A DNA stretch of 64,000 bases from an uncultured bacterium (GTDB taxonomy: Bacteria > Cyanobacteriota > Vampirovibrionia > Gastranaerophilales > Gastranaerophilaceae), in assembly GCA_902777605.1 (NCBI GenBank), contig CACYUI010000001.1, positions 62,001 through 126,000 on the forward strand, in the 5' to 3' direction. Shown one piece after another: positions 37,723 to 46,723 of this stretch (its first letter is position 1; each line of letters opens with the position of its first letter). Position numbers and translations under genes: made by a program. The notes under the pieces are model-generated. The model saw only the letters and a list, made by a program, of their open reading frames with translations, was not told the origin of the DNA and ran no database searches.

Positions 37723-38883
37723 ATGTTTGAACGCAAAATAAATCAAGAATATTTAAAACTTGCAAAGATTATTTATGGTGGCGAATTTTATTTAGAATTA
37801 AAAAACTACAAATTGAAAGAGGTAAAAAACAGCAGATTTCAAAAAGTTACAGATACATTATTGAGTAAACAGGGCAATGATGATTTTTATGCTTACAAAA
37901 ATGATGAAACGGGTTTTGTCGGAAATGTTTTTGACAACGGAAAAAATCTTGTAATTGCATACCGCGGCACAGAACGATTTGGTTTAGGGGAGAATGTTTC
38001 AGACCTTGGTGCACTAATAAAGGATGTCATAACTGATGTTAATTTGATGACAATGAACTTTGATAAGCAATTTCAGGATGCTTGGGGATTTTATAAAGAA
38101 GTAAAAAAGGAGAACCCTAAAAGAAAAATAATTATTGTGGGACAATCATTAGGCGGAGCCTTGGCACAAATTGTTGCAGCAAAAGAATATACGGTAAATC
38201 GCAAAAAAACAGAAACCTACACATACAATGCTCCGGGTTGTTCTCACCTATTAGAAACTTATGACTGCAATTTAGATTATGATTATTCTTTTATTACAAA
38301 TTACTCGGTTATGAATGATTGGTGTGGTATGTTTGGCGAACATATAGGACAAAGATATTTAATCAAACCAATAGAAATTCCTGCTCCTGTAATAGGTACA
38401 ACAGAAGAAATTCTTAATAATATTTTGCTAAAAACTCACGAAGGAATTTTTGATTATACAGAAAAATTAATGGGTAAAGTTATTAGAAAACCTTCAAACT
38501 TTAATCAAAAAGAAGGTCTTTCTCTATGGTATTTTGACAACAACAACCCTTTAAAAAATTATGCAAATATTTCTGATTTTGCCAAAGAAAATGCACCCAA
38601 AATAGCACAAATTGATTTTTCAAAAAATGAAATTTTGCAAAAAGCACAACAATTCTTTAGCAATTCTATTGAAGAAACCCAGCAAGCTCCGATTGCTGTA
38701 GCAATAAAAAATGCAATGGATAATTTTGCAGAAGGTTCAAATGAACAAATTGCAAAAATTACAGAATACTATAACAGTAATATACTCACTACTGCAATAC
38801 GCATTTTAGATTCAGTATTTGCAGAATTGTCGTTAAACTGTTTGGAGAATGCGAAAACTATTGTAAAAAAACAGTATAAATGA
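37723..38883 (+). CDS. Class-3 lipase-like alpha/beta hydrolase
   Basis: This 386-residue protein has the nucleophile elbow GQSLGGALAQ with Ser142 and an oxyanion-type segment VIAYRGTE (78-84), as in class-3 lipases and DUF2974-like phospholipases. NDWCGMFGEHIGQRY around residue 205 could supply the catalytic Asp and His. There is no signal peptide. The C-terminal 150 residues are helical and unrecognised. An AGAGGAAA site precedes the start. Whether it acts on the cell's own lipids or as an exported toxin is not visible from the sequence. Confidence 0.75.
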   Translation: MFERKINQEYLKLAKIIYGGEFYLELKNYKLKEVKNSRFQKVTDTLLSKQGNDDFYAYKNDETGFVGNVFDNGKNLVIAYRGTERFGLGENVSDLGALIKDVITDVNLMTMNFDKQFQDAWGFYKEVKKENPKRKIIIVGQSLGGALAQIVAAKEYTVNRKKTETYTYNAPGCSHLLETYDCNLDYDYSFITNYSVMNDWCGMFGEHIGQRYLIKPIEIPAPVIGTTEEILNNILLKTHEGIFDYTEKLMGKVIRKPSNFNQKEGLSLWYFDNNNPLKNYANISDFAKENAPKIAQIDFSKNEILQKAQQFFSNSIEETQQAPIAVAIKNAMDNFAEGSNEQIAKITEYYNSNILTTAIRILDSVFAELSLNCLENAKTIVKKQYK

Positions 38884-38916
38884 TAAATATATTAATGTAA
38901 TAAACTTGTAACAAAC

Positions 38917-38945
38917 TTGATAAATATTAAGATATGTAATAAAAT
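38917..38945 (+). promoter_or_regulatory. Promoter of the TPR lipoprotein-lgt genes
   Basis: TTGATA (38917-38922), a 17-base spacer and TAAAAT (38940-38945). Transcription would begin about 30 bases before the gene at 38981. Confidence 0.6.
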
Positions 38946-38980
38946 ACATAATGTCAAAGAGAGGTTGAGGATTTTTATAT

Positions 38981-39559
38981 ATGAAAAAAGCCCTAATGAT
39001 AGCATCCATTTTAGTAGTTGCAGTAATTTCAACAGCTTGTATTAATAATATTGCAGTACAGGAATTAAATAACAAAGCATCTGAGTTTATGCAAAAAGGC
39101 GATTATGAATCTGCAATGAACAGACTTCAAGCAAGCCTCGATTTAGATTCTACGATTTATGAAACTCATTATAACTTAGGTGTTGCAGCTATTAATGCTA
39201 AAAAATACGAAATAGCAATAAATGCATTGGAAGATGGCATAAAATTAAAACCTGATTATGCGGATTTTTATTATTCATTAGCTATAGCTCAAATTGGCAT
39301 GGCTGAAGATATTATAGAAGATGCTGATGTTGAGGAAGAAGCCACTGCAGATACAGAAAATGGCAAAATTGAAGTATCTTCCGAAATAAAAGCCGAAGAC
39401 AAAGAAAAAGCTATTGAGTTAAGAAAGTCAGCTATTGAAAACCTTAAAAAATATATTGAAATGACACCTAATTCTAAAGATATGGAAAATGTTCAGGAAA
39501 TGATTAAACAGTCTGAAGAATTTGTTAACGGTGACACAAAGGCAGAAGTTAAAGAATAA
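38981..39559 (+). CDS. TPR-repeat protein, probable lipoprotein
   Basis: A 192-residue protein starting MKKALMIASILVVAVISTAC. Cys20 after a hydrophobic stretch suggests lipid attachment, though Ser at -3 is not the best lipobox residue. Two to three TPRs follow (residues 28-110, including YETHYNLGVAAINAKKYEIAINALEDGIKLKP), then an acidic linker and a final helical repeat near residue 140-180. GAGGATT lies before the ATG. It overlaps lgt by one base (TAATG), and Lgt is the enzyme that would lipidate it. Confidence 0.75.
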   Translation: MKKALMIASILVVAVISTACINNIAVQELNNKASEFMQKGDYESAMNRLQASLDLDSTIYETHYNLGVAAINAKKYEIAINALEDGIKLKPDYADFYYSLAIAQIGMAEDIIEDADVEEEATADTENGKIEVSSEIKAEDKEKAIELRKSAIENLKKYIEMTPNSKDMENVQEMIKQSEEFVNGDTKAEVKE

Positions 39560-40344
39560 TGTTTACTTCCCCATCTCAAATTATATTTAGTATAAACGGG
39601 CTTAATATTTATTGGTACGGTATTATTATGGCACTCGCTATTGCAGTAGGTACATTGGTTTCCGATTGGATAGGAGCGAAGTATTTTGAGTTAAAAAAAG
39701 AAATCATAATTGATATGGCGCCGTATTTAATAATTTTCGGGATAATAGGTGCCCGAATTTATTACTGCTTAATGGATTTTAATTTCTATGCAAAATTTCC
39801 AAGCGAGATATTGGCACTTCGCCACGGAGGGATATCTATCCATGGTGCAATAATCGGAGGCATCATAGGACTTATCATTTTTGCAAAAAGACATAACTTA
39901 TCCATAAAAAAGCTATGCGATGTATCTTGTATAGGTTTAGTTCTCGGACAATCTATCGGACGCTGGGGAAACTTTTTCAACTCGGAAGCCTACGGGACAC
40001 CTACTAATTTACCTTGGAAATTATATATAGCGCCACAATACAGACAGATTCCTTTTCAAGACACAGAATTTTTCCATCCGACTTTTTTATACGAAAGTAT
40101 TTTAGACTTAACTATTTTTGGATTATTATTATATTTTGTTAAAACATCTAAATTTAAAAAAAAGGGAAACTTGGCACTTTTGTATTTGGTAATGTACTCT
40201 TTTGCAAGAATTATTGTTGAATCTTGCCGCATTGACAGTGTCAGATATATATTCGGACTTCCCGTTGCAATTGTCGTGTCTGCAGGTATAATAGTTCTAT
40301 CAGCAATACTATTTTATATAAATAATAAAAAGGTTACGGAATAA
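39559..40344 (+). CDS. lgt: Prolipoprotein diacylglyceryl transferase
   Basis: A 261-residue membrane enzyme that moves diacylglycerol from phosphatidylglycerol to the lipobox cysteine of prolipoproteins. It has seven helices, the HGGISIHGAIIGG segment near residue 93 and the signature GRWGNFFNSEAYG (134-146), with the catalytic arginines. YGIIMALAIAVG near residue 20 is also typical. Full length. Confidence 0.96.
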   Translation: MFTSPSQIIFSINGLNIYWYGIIMALAIAVGTLVSDWIGAKYFELKKEIIIDMAPYLIIFGIIGARIYYCLMDFNFYAKFPSEILALRHGGISIHGAIIGGIIGLIIFAKRHNLSIKKLCDVSCIGLVLGQSIGRWGNFFNSEAYGTPTNLPWKLYIAPQYRQIPFQDTEFFHPTFLYESILDLTIFGLLLYFVKTSKFKKKGNLALLYLVMYSFARIIVESCRIDSVRYIFGLPVAIVVSAGIIVLSAILFYINNKKVTE

Positions 40345-40346
40345 CG

Positions 40347-41378
40347 ATGAAAGCAGTTTTATTTTACGGCCCGCAAGATATAAGATACGAAAATACGATG
40401 ATCAAACCTTTATCAAAAGGTGAAATTCTTGTTAAAATCGGTGCAGCGCTCACTTGTGGAACCGATGTCAAAACATTTAGACGCGGTCATCCTGTTCTTA
40501 TCAAAAATATTCCGTCAGGATTTGGACACGAATTTGCAGGTACTGTAGAAAAAGTTGGCGAAGGCGTTACAAATGTAAAAGTCGGTGACAGAGTTGTTTG
40601 CGCAAATTCCGCTCCTTGTGGTGAGTGTTTTTATTGCAAAAGAGGCGAATACAATCTTTGCGAAAACTTAGATTTATTAAATGGCGCATATGCTGAATAT
40701 ATTGTTGTTCCCGAAAGAATAGTAAAAAAGAATACAATAATTTTACCAGATAGCTTGCCGTTTCACAAAGCAGCTTTTGCAGAGCCTTTGGCAAATGTTG
40801 TTCACGGAGTTGAAAGAACCGATATAAAACCTAATGATACCGTAGGTATTATTGGCATAGGACCTATTGGATTAATGTTTGCAAGACTTGCTAAACTAAA
40901 AGGCGCTCGTGTTATCGCAGCAGGCAGAAATCCCATCAAGCTAAAATTAGCAGAAGAATTTAGCCATGCGGATGAAGTTGTAGATTTAAAAAAATACCCG
41001 AATCCTGAAAAGATTTTCAAAGATTTTACAGAAGAAGGTAAAGGCTTGGATGTCGCTGTAGAATGTGTGGGACTTCCCGAAATGTGGGAGAGAGTATTTT
41101 CTTGCGTTCGTCCCGGAGGAACCGTTCACTTTTTTGGCGGGTGTAAATCAGGCTCTACAGTAACTTTTGACACAACAAGAATGCATTATGGTGATATAAA
41201 GCTAATGAGCGTATTCCATCACACTCCTAAGTATTTCCGTCAAGCACTTGATTATATTGCATCAGGTGAAGTCGAAGTAGAAAAGCTTATTACGGCTGAA
41301 CTCCCGCTTGAAAAAGTTGAGTGGGCTATGGAGCAGCATATAGCCGGCAATGCTATTAAATTTTTAATCAGACCATAG
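40347..41378 (+). CDS. Zinc-dependent MDR alcohol/polyol dehydrogenase
   Basis: A 343-residue medium-chain dehydrogenase. Catalytic zinc ligands are in LTCGTDVK (about C35) and GHEFAG (about H57-E58). Four structural-zinc cysteines are in APCGECFYCKRGEYNLC (about 87-103). The NAD(P) site is GIIGIGPIGLMFARLAKLKGA near residue 165. It resembles sorbitol, threonine or L-iditol dehydrogenases; the substrate is not fixed. It starts 3 bases after lgt but has no functional link to it. Confidence 0.88.
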   Translation: MKAVLFYGPQDIRYENTMIKPLSKGEILVKIGAALTCGTDVKTFRRGHPVLIKNIPSGFGHEFAGTVEKVGEGVTNVKVGDRVVCANSAPCGECFYCKRGEYNLCENLDLLNGAYAEYIVVPERIVKKNTIILPDSLPFHKAAFAEPLANVVHGVERTDIKPNDTVGIIGIGPIGLMFARLAKLKGARVIAAGRNPIKLKLAEEFSHADEVVDLKKYPNPEKIFKDFTEEGKGLDVAVECVGLPEMWERVFSCVRPGGTVHFFGGCKSGSTVTFDTTRMHYGDIKLMSVFHHTPKYFRQALDYIASGEVEVEKLITAELPLEKVEWAMEQHIAGNAIKFLIRP

Positions 41379-41400
41379 TCTATATAATAAACATATTTAC

Positions 41401-41429
41401 TTGCCATTTACACATTTTTACTCTACAAT
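41401..41429 (+). promoter_or_regulatory. Promoter of yebC
   Basis: TTGCCA (41401-41406), a 17-base spacer and TACAAT (41424-41429), about 70 bases before the yebC start. Confidence 0.65.
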
Positions 41430-41498
41430 TGAAAAGCAAGGAACAGGCTAAGTTCCATTTTAAAATGTAAATAAAGGGGTAAATATAAGGGGGATATA

Positions 41499-42257
41499 AT
41501 GAGCGGACACTCAAAGTGGTCAACGATTAAACATAAAAAAGCAAAAACAGACTCTTTAAGAGCTGCTGAATTTCAAAAATATTCAAGAGAACTTATTGTT
41601 GCATCTAAACTTGGCGGACCTGATCCTGCAGGCAATTTTAGGCTTAGAACAGCTATAGAAAAAGCAAAAGCGGCAGGACTTCCTAATGACAACATCAAGC
41701 GTGCAATAGAAAAAGGTTCCGGCGCAGGAAACAACGAAAATTATGATGAAATGACATATGAAGGATACGCAGCCGGTGGTGTTGCAGTTGTTATTGAAGC
41801 GATGACTGACAACAAAAACAGAACCGCAGGCGATATCAGAAGCTATTTTACAAAATTCAACGGAAACTTAGGTGAAACAGGTTGTGTTGGTTGGATGTTC
41901 GACAAAAAAGGATGCATAACTTTTGAAAAAGATAGTGTTGATTTTGACGCACTGTTTGAAGCATCTATCAATTTGGATGCCGATGATATTGTTGAAGAAG
42001 ACGACGAATACAAAGTTTATACCTCAGTTCCAAATCTTCAACCGGTAGCCGAAGGTTTGGAAAAAGAAGGTTTTAAATCAGTAACTGCAGAATTTACTAG
42101 AGTTCCACAAAACACAATAGAAGTCACTGATGAAAAAACGGCAATCAGCATTATGCGTCTTTTAGGCAGACTGGAAGAACATGATGATGTTCAGAATGTC
42201 TATGCAAATTTTGATATTGATGACGATTTGATGTCAAAAATTGAAGAACAAATATAG
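41499..42257 (+). CDS. yebC: YebC/PmpR family translation or regulatory factor
   Basis: A 252-residue protein opening MSGHSKWSTIKHKKAKTD, the invariant YebC start, with FRLRTAIEKAKAAGLPNDNIKRAIEKGSG near residue 45. Family members were first described as transcriptional regulators. Recent work ties some to easing ribosome stalling at proline stretches; which applies here is unknown. AAGGGGGA precedes the ATG. Confidence 0.95.
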   Translation: MSGHSKWSTIKHKKAKTDSLRAAEFQKYSRELIVASKLGGPDPAGNFRLRTAIEKAKAAGLPNDNIKRAIEKGSGAGNNENYDEMTYEGYAAGGVAVVIEAMTDNKNRTAGDIRSYFTKFNGNLGETGCVGWMFDKKGCITFEKDSVDFDALFEASINLDADDIVEEDDEYKVYTSVPNLQPVAEGLEKEGFKSVTAEFTRVPQNTIEVTDEKTAISIMRLLGRLEEHDDVQNVYANFDIDDDLMSKIEEQI

Positions 42258-42338
42258 GGGTAATTTTAAATATTTGGTAAAGAACTCACCAAACAATCTC
42301 TTTAATTACAGAGAAACCATATATAGGAGGTATTAATT

Positions 42339-42674
42339 ATGATGAATATGATGAATATGATGAAACAAGCTCAAAACATTCAAAAGAAATTAAAAGAAGC
42401 ACAGGATGAGCTTAATGCAACAGAAGTAGCTGGTGAAGCAGGCAACGGTTCAGTAAAAGTTATTACTGACGGTAAAGGTATTTTTAAATCAATAAAACTT
42501 TCTGCCGAGGCAATTAATCCTGAAAATCCTTCTTCTGTTTCTGAAGATAGTATTGAAATGCTTGAAGATCTTATTACTGCAGCCATTCATTCAACAACCG
42601 AAAAAGCTACAAAGCAAATGGAAGAAAAAATGAAAGCTGTAACAGGCGGTTTTTCTATCCCTGGATTATTTTAG
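42339..42674 (+). CDS. ybaB: YbaB/EbfC nucleoid-associated protein
   Basis: A 111-residue DNA-binding protein opening MMNMMNMMKQAQNIQKKLKEAQDEL, then TEVAGEAGNGSVKV, which fits the EbfC fold. It forms dimers that bind and compact DNA. It lies just before recR, as in many bacteria, with an AGGAGGT site. Confidence 0.94.
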   Translation: MMNMMNMMKQAQNIQKKLKEAQDELNATEVAGEAGNGSVKVITDGKGIFKSIKLSAEAINPENPSSVSEDSIEMLEDLITAAIHSTTEKATKQMEEKMKAVTGGFSIPGLF

Positions 42675-42690
42675 GGGTTGAAGGGGTAAG

Positions 42691-43287
42691 ATGATTTATC
42701 CAAAATCCATAGCAACATTAATAGAACAGTTTCAAAAATTTCCGTCCGTTGGTCCAAAATCGGCTCAACGGATGGCTTTTCAAGTGTTAAAAATGCCTTA
42801 TAGCGAAGTTGAAAAATTTGCAAATGCAATTTTGGAAGCAAAAAGAAGCTCTAAGACATGCGAGATTTGTTATAATATATCAACCCAAAGTCCATGTGAA
42901 ATATGTTCTTCTACAAATAGAAACCGTTCTGTTATTTGTGTTGTTGCAGAAACAAAAGATCTTATTGCAATAGAAAAAACAAACGAATACAGGGGTTTAT
43001 ACCATGTTTTACAAGGTCTAATTTCACCCATTGACGGCATTGGAGCTGAAGATATAAGAATAAAAGAGCTCCTAAACAGACTTACTGACGAAACAGTACA
43101 AGAAGTAATATTGGCGCTTTCGCCTTCTGTTGAGGGTGAAGCTACAAGTTTGTATCTTACAAAGCTAATCAAGCCTTTTGGAATAAAGATTTCACGCATA
43201 GCGTTCGGGCTTCCTGTCGGAGCAGATTTAGAGTACGCTGACGAAGTTACCCTTGCTCGTGCGATTGAAGGTAGAAGAGAACTCTAA
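42691..43287 (+). CDS. recR: Recombination protein RecR
   Basis: A 198-residue recombination mediator. It has the helix-hairpin-helix PSVGPKSAQRMAFQVL (residues 15-30), a C4 zinc finger CEICYNISTQSPCEIC (about 57-72), a Toprim domain (SVICVVAETKDLIAIEKT near residue 80) and a C-terminal Walker-like segment. With RecO and RecF it loads RecA on gaps. Its stop meets the EF-hand gene stop with no gap. Confidence 0.96.
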   Translation: MIYPKSIATLIEQFQKFPSVGPKSAQRMAFQVLKMPYSEVEKFANAILEAKRSSKTCEICYNISTQSPCEICSSTNRNRSVICVVAETKDLIAIEKTNEYRGLYHVLQGLISPIDGIGAEDIRIKELLNRLTDETVQEVILALSPSVEGEATSLYLTKLIKPFGIKISRIAFGLPVGADLEYADEVTLARAIEGRREL

Positions 43288-43965
43288 TTAAGCCTCGGGA
43301 TTAAAATCTTTTACTGCACTTCCGAGTTCATATTTATTATACAAACTTGAATATAGTTTTGTAGCAGCAAGTGCGTTACTCTTCTTTGTATATTCTAATA
43401 ATGCATTAAACCCTTTTTGATTAATTGTTCCGTCAACATCATCAGGGTTTGGAACATCTGATTTACTTAAAACATCAGCAGCAAGAATGGTTGAGCCGTA
43501 TTCTCCGACATCAATTTTTCCATCTTTATTCAAATCAATAGGTGCGGTAGAAAAATCTTTATTGATGGCAAAATTATAATCCATCTCATCAACAGAAACT
43601 TCTTTTCTTTTGCCTAATTCTTCATACGCAGCTCCGAGTACAGCATGCTTGTCTACTACTCCTTTTGGAGCTTTTGGCATATAACGATATTCAAACTCTA
43701 ATGGAGGAAGAGATTTTAGATAATCATCATTTTCTTTTAAAAATTTGTTTAATTTTTCTTCATTTTTTTCTGCTGCATCGGGATTTAGCCCAAAATCTAA
43801 AATCGGTGCTGTATTCATACTATCTTCAACCAACGGTTTTTCTATATATGAGTAATAATTGTCTACCGAATTTCTTCCGTATCTAACGGAAGGATTTGTG
43901 ACCGTTTTATCATATTTTCCCTGTGCACCATTGATTTGTGCACCATTTTGGTTGACTTCAAACAT
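43288..43965 (-). CDS. Uncharacterised EF-hand protein
   Basis: A 225-residue protein with one perfect calcium-binding loop, DLNKDGKIDVGE (144-155). About 30 residues later is a degenerate second one (NPDDVDGTINQK), a spacing that faintly recalls dockerin. The N-terminal part is Asn/Gln/Pro-rich and there is no signal peptide. The start at 43965 has a GGAGGT site; a 12-codon extension is rejected. The role is unknown. The N-terminus (MFEVNQNGAQINGAQGKY) is low-complexity. Confidence 0.75.
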   Translation of the reverse strand: MFEVNQNGAQINGAQGKYDKTVTNPSVRYGRNSVDNYYSYIEKPLVEDSMNTAPILDFGLNPDAAEKNEEKLNKFLKENDDYLKSLPPLEFEYRYMPKAPKGVVDKHAVLGAAYEELGKRKEVSVDEMDYNFAINKDFSTAPIDLNKDGKIDVGEYGSTILAADVLSKSDVPNPDDVDGTINQKGFNALLEYTKKSNALAATKLYSSLYNKYELGSAVKDFNPEA

Positions 43966-44068
43966 AGAAAACCTCCACACTTTATACTTATATAAAAACA
44001 CATAAATATAAAAAATTGCCTGAAAGGTTAACTTTTGTTAATAAATATTTTTTATCACCTCGCCCCTG

Positions 44069-44115
44069 CCATTTCCTTACAGGAGATGGTATTATTATTT
44101 TTTTAATATTTTTAT
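44069..44115. repeat. Orphan hairpin with T-rich tail
   Basis: CCATTTCC (44069-44076) pairs with GGAGATGG (44082-44089), one wobble, then a T-rich tract. No upstream gene on that strand needs a terminator. The core resembles the palindromic repeat at 4441-4474, so this may be a second copy of the same interspersed family. Confidence 0.4.
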
Positions 44116-44169
44116 AACTATTGGTGTACTAATTCACCATAACAGCACTCTACAACTATACAATATTTA

Positions 44170-44198
44170 TTTACAAAAGAACTGTAATAAGATATAAT
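44170..44198 (+). promoter_or_regulatory. Promoter of the aminotransferase gene
   Basis: TTTACA (44170-44175), 17 bases, TATAAT (44193-44198). It implies transcription from about 44205 and excludes a TTG start at 44198. Confidence 0.75.
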
Positions 44199-44215
44199 TG
44201 GCAAAGGGAGAGAGT

Positions 44216-45130
44216 ATGAGCGAATATGTTTTTTTTAATGGCGAATATATAGAGTCCGACAAAGCAGTTATACCTGTCAGAACTCATGCTTTTCTTTATG
44301 GAACATCCGTATTTGAAGGTATTAGAGCATATTACAACAAAGAAGAAAAACAAATGTATGCTTTTAGAGTAAAAGAACATTATCAAAGACTTTTAGCTAG
44401 TGCTAAAGTAATGTGGATGAATAGCCCTTACACTTTGGATGAATATGTTGATATTACCAAAGAACTTTTAAAAAAGAATAATTATAAAACAGATGCTTAT
44501 ATTCGTCCGACACTATACAAGTCTTCAATAAAAGTCGGACCCACACTTACTGACAATGAAGATTCTTTTCTTATTTTTACAACACCATTCGGAAACTATT
44601 TTGATGCACAAAATGGTCTAAAACTATGTGTTTCAAGTTGGAGAAGGACTTCAGACAACGCAATACCTCCAAGAGCAAAAGTTAGCGGTGCTTACGCAAA
44701 TTCAGCACTTATTAAAACAGATGCTCACGAAATGGGATTTGACGATGCAGTTGTTTTATCAGAATCAGGTCAAGTTACCGAAGGTTCTGCAATGAACATA
44801 TTTCTTGTAATAAACGGAGTTTTAACAACTACTAGCATTACTGACGATATTTTAATCGGTGTAACAAGAAACACGGTTATTGAACTTGCTCGTGAACTTG
44901 GTATTCCTGTTTGTGAACGGTCTATAGACAGAACAGAGCTATACAATGCCCAAGAAGTATTCTGCTGCGGAACAGGAGCACAGATTGTTCCAGTAGAAAG
45001 CATTGACCATAGGATAATTGGTGATGGCAAAATCGGAGAAATTACAAAGAAAATTAAATCTTTATACTTCGATGTTGTTAGAGGAAAGACAGATAAATTT
45101 AAGAAATGGTGTTTGCCTGTATATGATTAA
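44216..45130 (+). CDS. ilvE: Branched-chain amino acid aminotransferase
   Basis: A 304-residue fold-type IV PLP enzyme. VRTHAFLYGTSVFEGIRAY (residues 20-38) and RPTLYKSSIKVG near residue 97 fit the substrate side. The Schiff-base lysine is near residue 155 (RAKVSGAYANSALIKTDAHEMGFDDAVVLS region). EGSAMNIF and GVTRNTVIELARELGI complete the family pattern. It makes or degrades valine, leucine and isoleucine. AAGGGAGAG precedes the ATG. It overlaps the mlaE gene by 8 bases. Confidence 0.94.
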   Translation: MSEYVFFNGEYIESDKAVIPVRTHAFLYGTSVFEGIRAYYNKEEKQMYAFRVKEHYQRLLASAKVMWMNSPYTLDEYVDITKELLKKNNYKTDAYIRPTLYKSSIKVGPTLTDNEDSFLIFTTPFGNYFDAQNGLKLCVSSWRRTSDNAIPPRAKVSGAYANSALIKTDAHEMGFDDAVVLSESGQVTEGSAMNIFLVINGVLTTTSITDDILIGVTRNTVIELARELGIPVCERSIDRTELYNAQEVFCCGTGAQIVPVESIDHRIIGDGKIGEITKKIKSLYFDVVRGKTDKFKKWCLPVYD

Positions 45131-45854
45131 GTTTTTTGGAAATTGCATGATAAATTTGTGGACAAGTATCCGTTATTTATTTAGCGGCAGCACAAGAGTG
45201 AAGCACATACTTGCTCAAGCCGCTTCTATAAGTTATGACTCGCTTGTAATATCTCTTGTTATTGCTTTTGTTGCTGCTGCAGTTATTGCAATTCAGGTTT
45301 CTAAACAGTTTCTTATGTCTGGAGCTGAAGCCTATGTCGGCGGTTCTATTGCAATTGTTATGATTAGAGAAATCGCTCCAGGTTTTGTAGCATTAGCAAT
45401 AGGTGCAAGGGCAGGAACCGCAATATCAGCAGAGATAGCAAATATGCAAGTTACATCACAAGTTGATGCAATAAAAACTCTTGATGTTGACCCTGTCGGA
45501 TACTATTTTACCCCAAGAATTGTCGCTGCAGCAATTACAGTTCCGATGGTTGTTATGCTTGCTGAGCTGGTCGGAATCGCAGGAGGATTATTTGTATCAA
45601 ATGCTACAATAGGGCTTCATCCCGCAAGATACATTAATTCCGTATGGTTATGGCTTAATTCCAGAGATATTTATATTAGTTTATTTAAGGCTTTTATTTT
45701 TGGAATATTAATAGCACTAGTTTGTGCAACACAAGGTTATCAAACAAAAGGCGGGGCAAAAGATGTCGGCATATCGACAACAAAAGCTGCAGTTCGTTCA
45801 ACTGTTTATATGTTAGTTGCTGACTTTGTGATTAATTTGATATTTTATTTATAA
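45123..45854 (+). CDS. mlaE: MlaE-family lipid ABC permease
   Basis: A 243-residue permease of the Mla/TGD phospholipid transport system. It has about five helices with IREIAPGFVALAIGARAGTAISAEIANMQVTSQVDAIKTL near residue 85, the conserved cytoplasmic loop. In diderms it works with an MlaF ATPase and an MCE-domain MlaD to move lipids between the membranes. Neither partner is adjacent here. The ATG at 45123 is used; an ATG eight codons later with a GGA upstream is also possible. Confidence 0.9.
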   Translation: MIKFFGNCMINLWTSIRYLFSGSTRVKHILAQAASISYDSLVISLVIAFVAAAVIAIQVSKQFLMSGAEAYVGGSIAIVMIREIAPGFVALAIGARAGTAISAEIANMQVTSQVDAIKTLDVDPVGYYFTPRIVAAAITVPMVVMLAELVGIAGGLFVSNATIGLHPARYINSVWLWLNSRDIYISLFKAFIFGILIALVCATQGYQTKGGAKDVGISTTKAAVRSTVYMLVADFVINLIFYL

Positions 45855-45856
45855 AA

Positions 45857-45885
45857 TTGATAAAAAGCCGCTATCGTGTTATTAT
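45857..45885 (+). promoter_or_regulatory. Promoter of the sigma-factor gene
   Basis: TTGATA (45857-45862), 17 bases, TATTAT (45880-45885), with the sigma gene ATG 25 bases downstream. It resembles a housekeeping promoter. Confidence 0.6.
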
Positions 45886-45909
45886 ATACTTGTATTATTT
45901 GGAGATTAT

Positions 45910-46722
45910 ATGGCGCAAGGTAAACTTAGCGAGCAAGAAACATACGAGCTTATATCCCTTTGGCTGGAAGAGTATAAAAAAGCAAAAACTAAAGAGAGCA
46001 AAGAAAAATTCAAAGCTCTTATTGTAACAAGAATGCTTCCGATTGTAAGGCGAATTGCAAGGACGATTGCAAGACGATCCTATGACCCTATCGAAGATAT
46101 GATTCAAGCAGGTTCAATCGGTCTTTTAAAAGCCATTGATGGTTATTCCAAAAATATTAATGATAACTTTAAAGTTTATGCCGGATGTTTAATAATTGGC
46201 GAAATGCGTCATTACTTACGCGATAAACTTAGTAACATTAAAGTACCAGCGCATTTACAAGAACTTGCATACCGTATTAATTCTTTTATCGGAACCCTTA
46301 CACAAGAAGAACTTAAAAATTTAACTGACGATTATGTTGCCGAGGTTCTTAATGTTCCAAAACAGATAGTGAATTACGCTCGTCAAGCTGACAGAAGAAA
46401 AGAAACAATTTCTTTAGATGCTATTTTTGCAAATGACAATCAAAAAAATCTCCACTACGAAGAAATTTTTTCAAAAGATGATTATGTAAGAACCGGAGAA
46501 ATAGAAGATGCAAAGCTTATATTGAAAGATGTAATCAACTATTTGCCGGAAGATTGCAAAGAAATAATAGAACTCTATTACTATGAAGACTACAACCAAA
46601 AAGACATTGCAAATGAATTAAGTCTTACGCAAATGCAGGTTCACAGACGGCTAAAAAAGGCTTTTGGACTTATGTATAAAATGATTGCCGACAAACAAGA
46701 ACAGTCAGCTACGGAGGAATAG
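45910..46722 (+). CDS. Group-3 RNA polymerase sigma factor, SigF-like
   Basis: A 270-residue sigma-70 family protein lacking region 1. Region 2 shows IEDMIQAGSIGLLKAIDGYSKN (about 58-79) and GEMRHYLRDK for -10 recognition. Region 3 follows. Region 4 has QKDIANELSLTQMQVHRRLKKAFG near residue 230, the -35-binding helix-turn-helix. The layout matches the SigB/SigF class, which in cyanobacteria includes SigF, a regulator of type IV pilin. The gene ends one base before pilD, fitting that role. The specific regulon is inference. Confidence 0.88.
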   Translation: MAQGKLSEQETYELISLWLEEYKKAKTKESKEKFKALIVTRMLPIVRRIARTIARRSYDPIEDMIQAGSIGLLKAIDGYSKNINDNFKVYAGCLIIGEMRHYLRDKLSNIKVPAHLQELAYRINSFIGTLTQEELKNLTDDYVAEVLNVPKQIVNYARQADRRKETISLDAIFANDNQKNLHYEEIFSKDDYVRTGEIEDAKLILKDVINYLPEDCKEIIELYYYEDYNQKDIANELSLTQMQVHRRLKKAFGLMYKMIADKQEQSATEE

Positions 46723-46723
46723 C

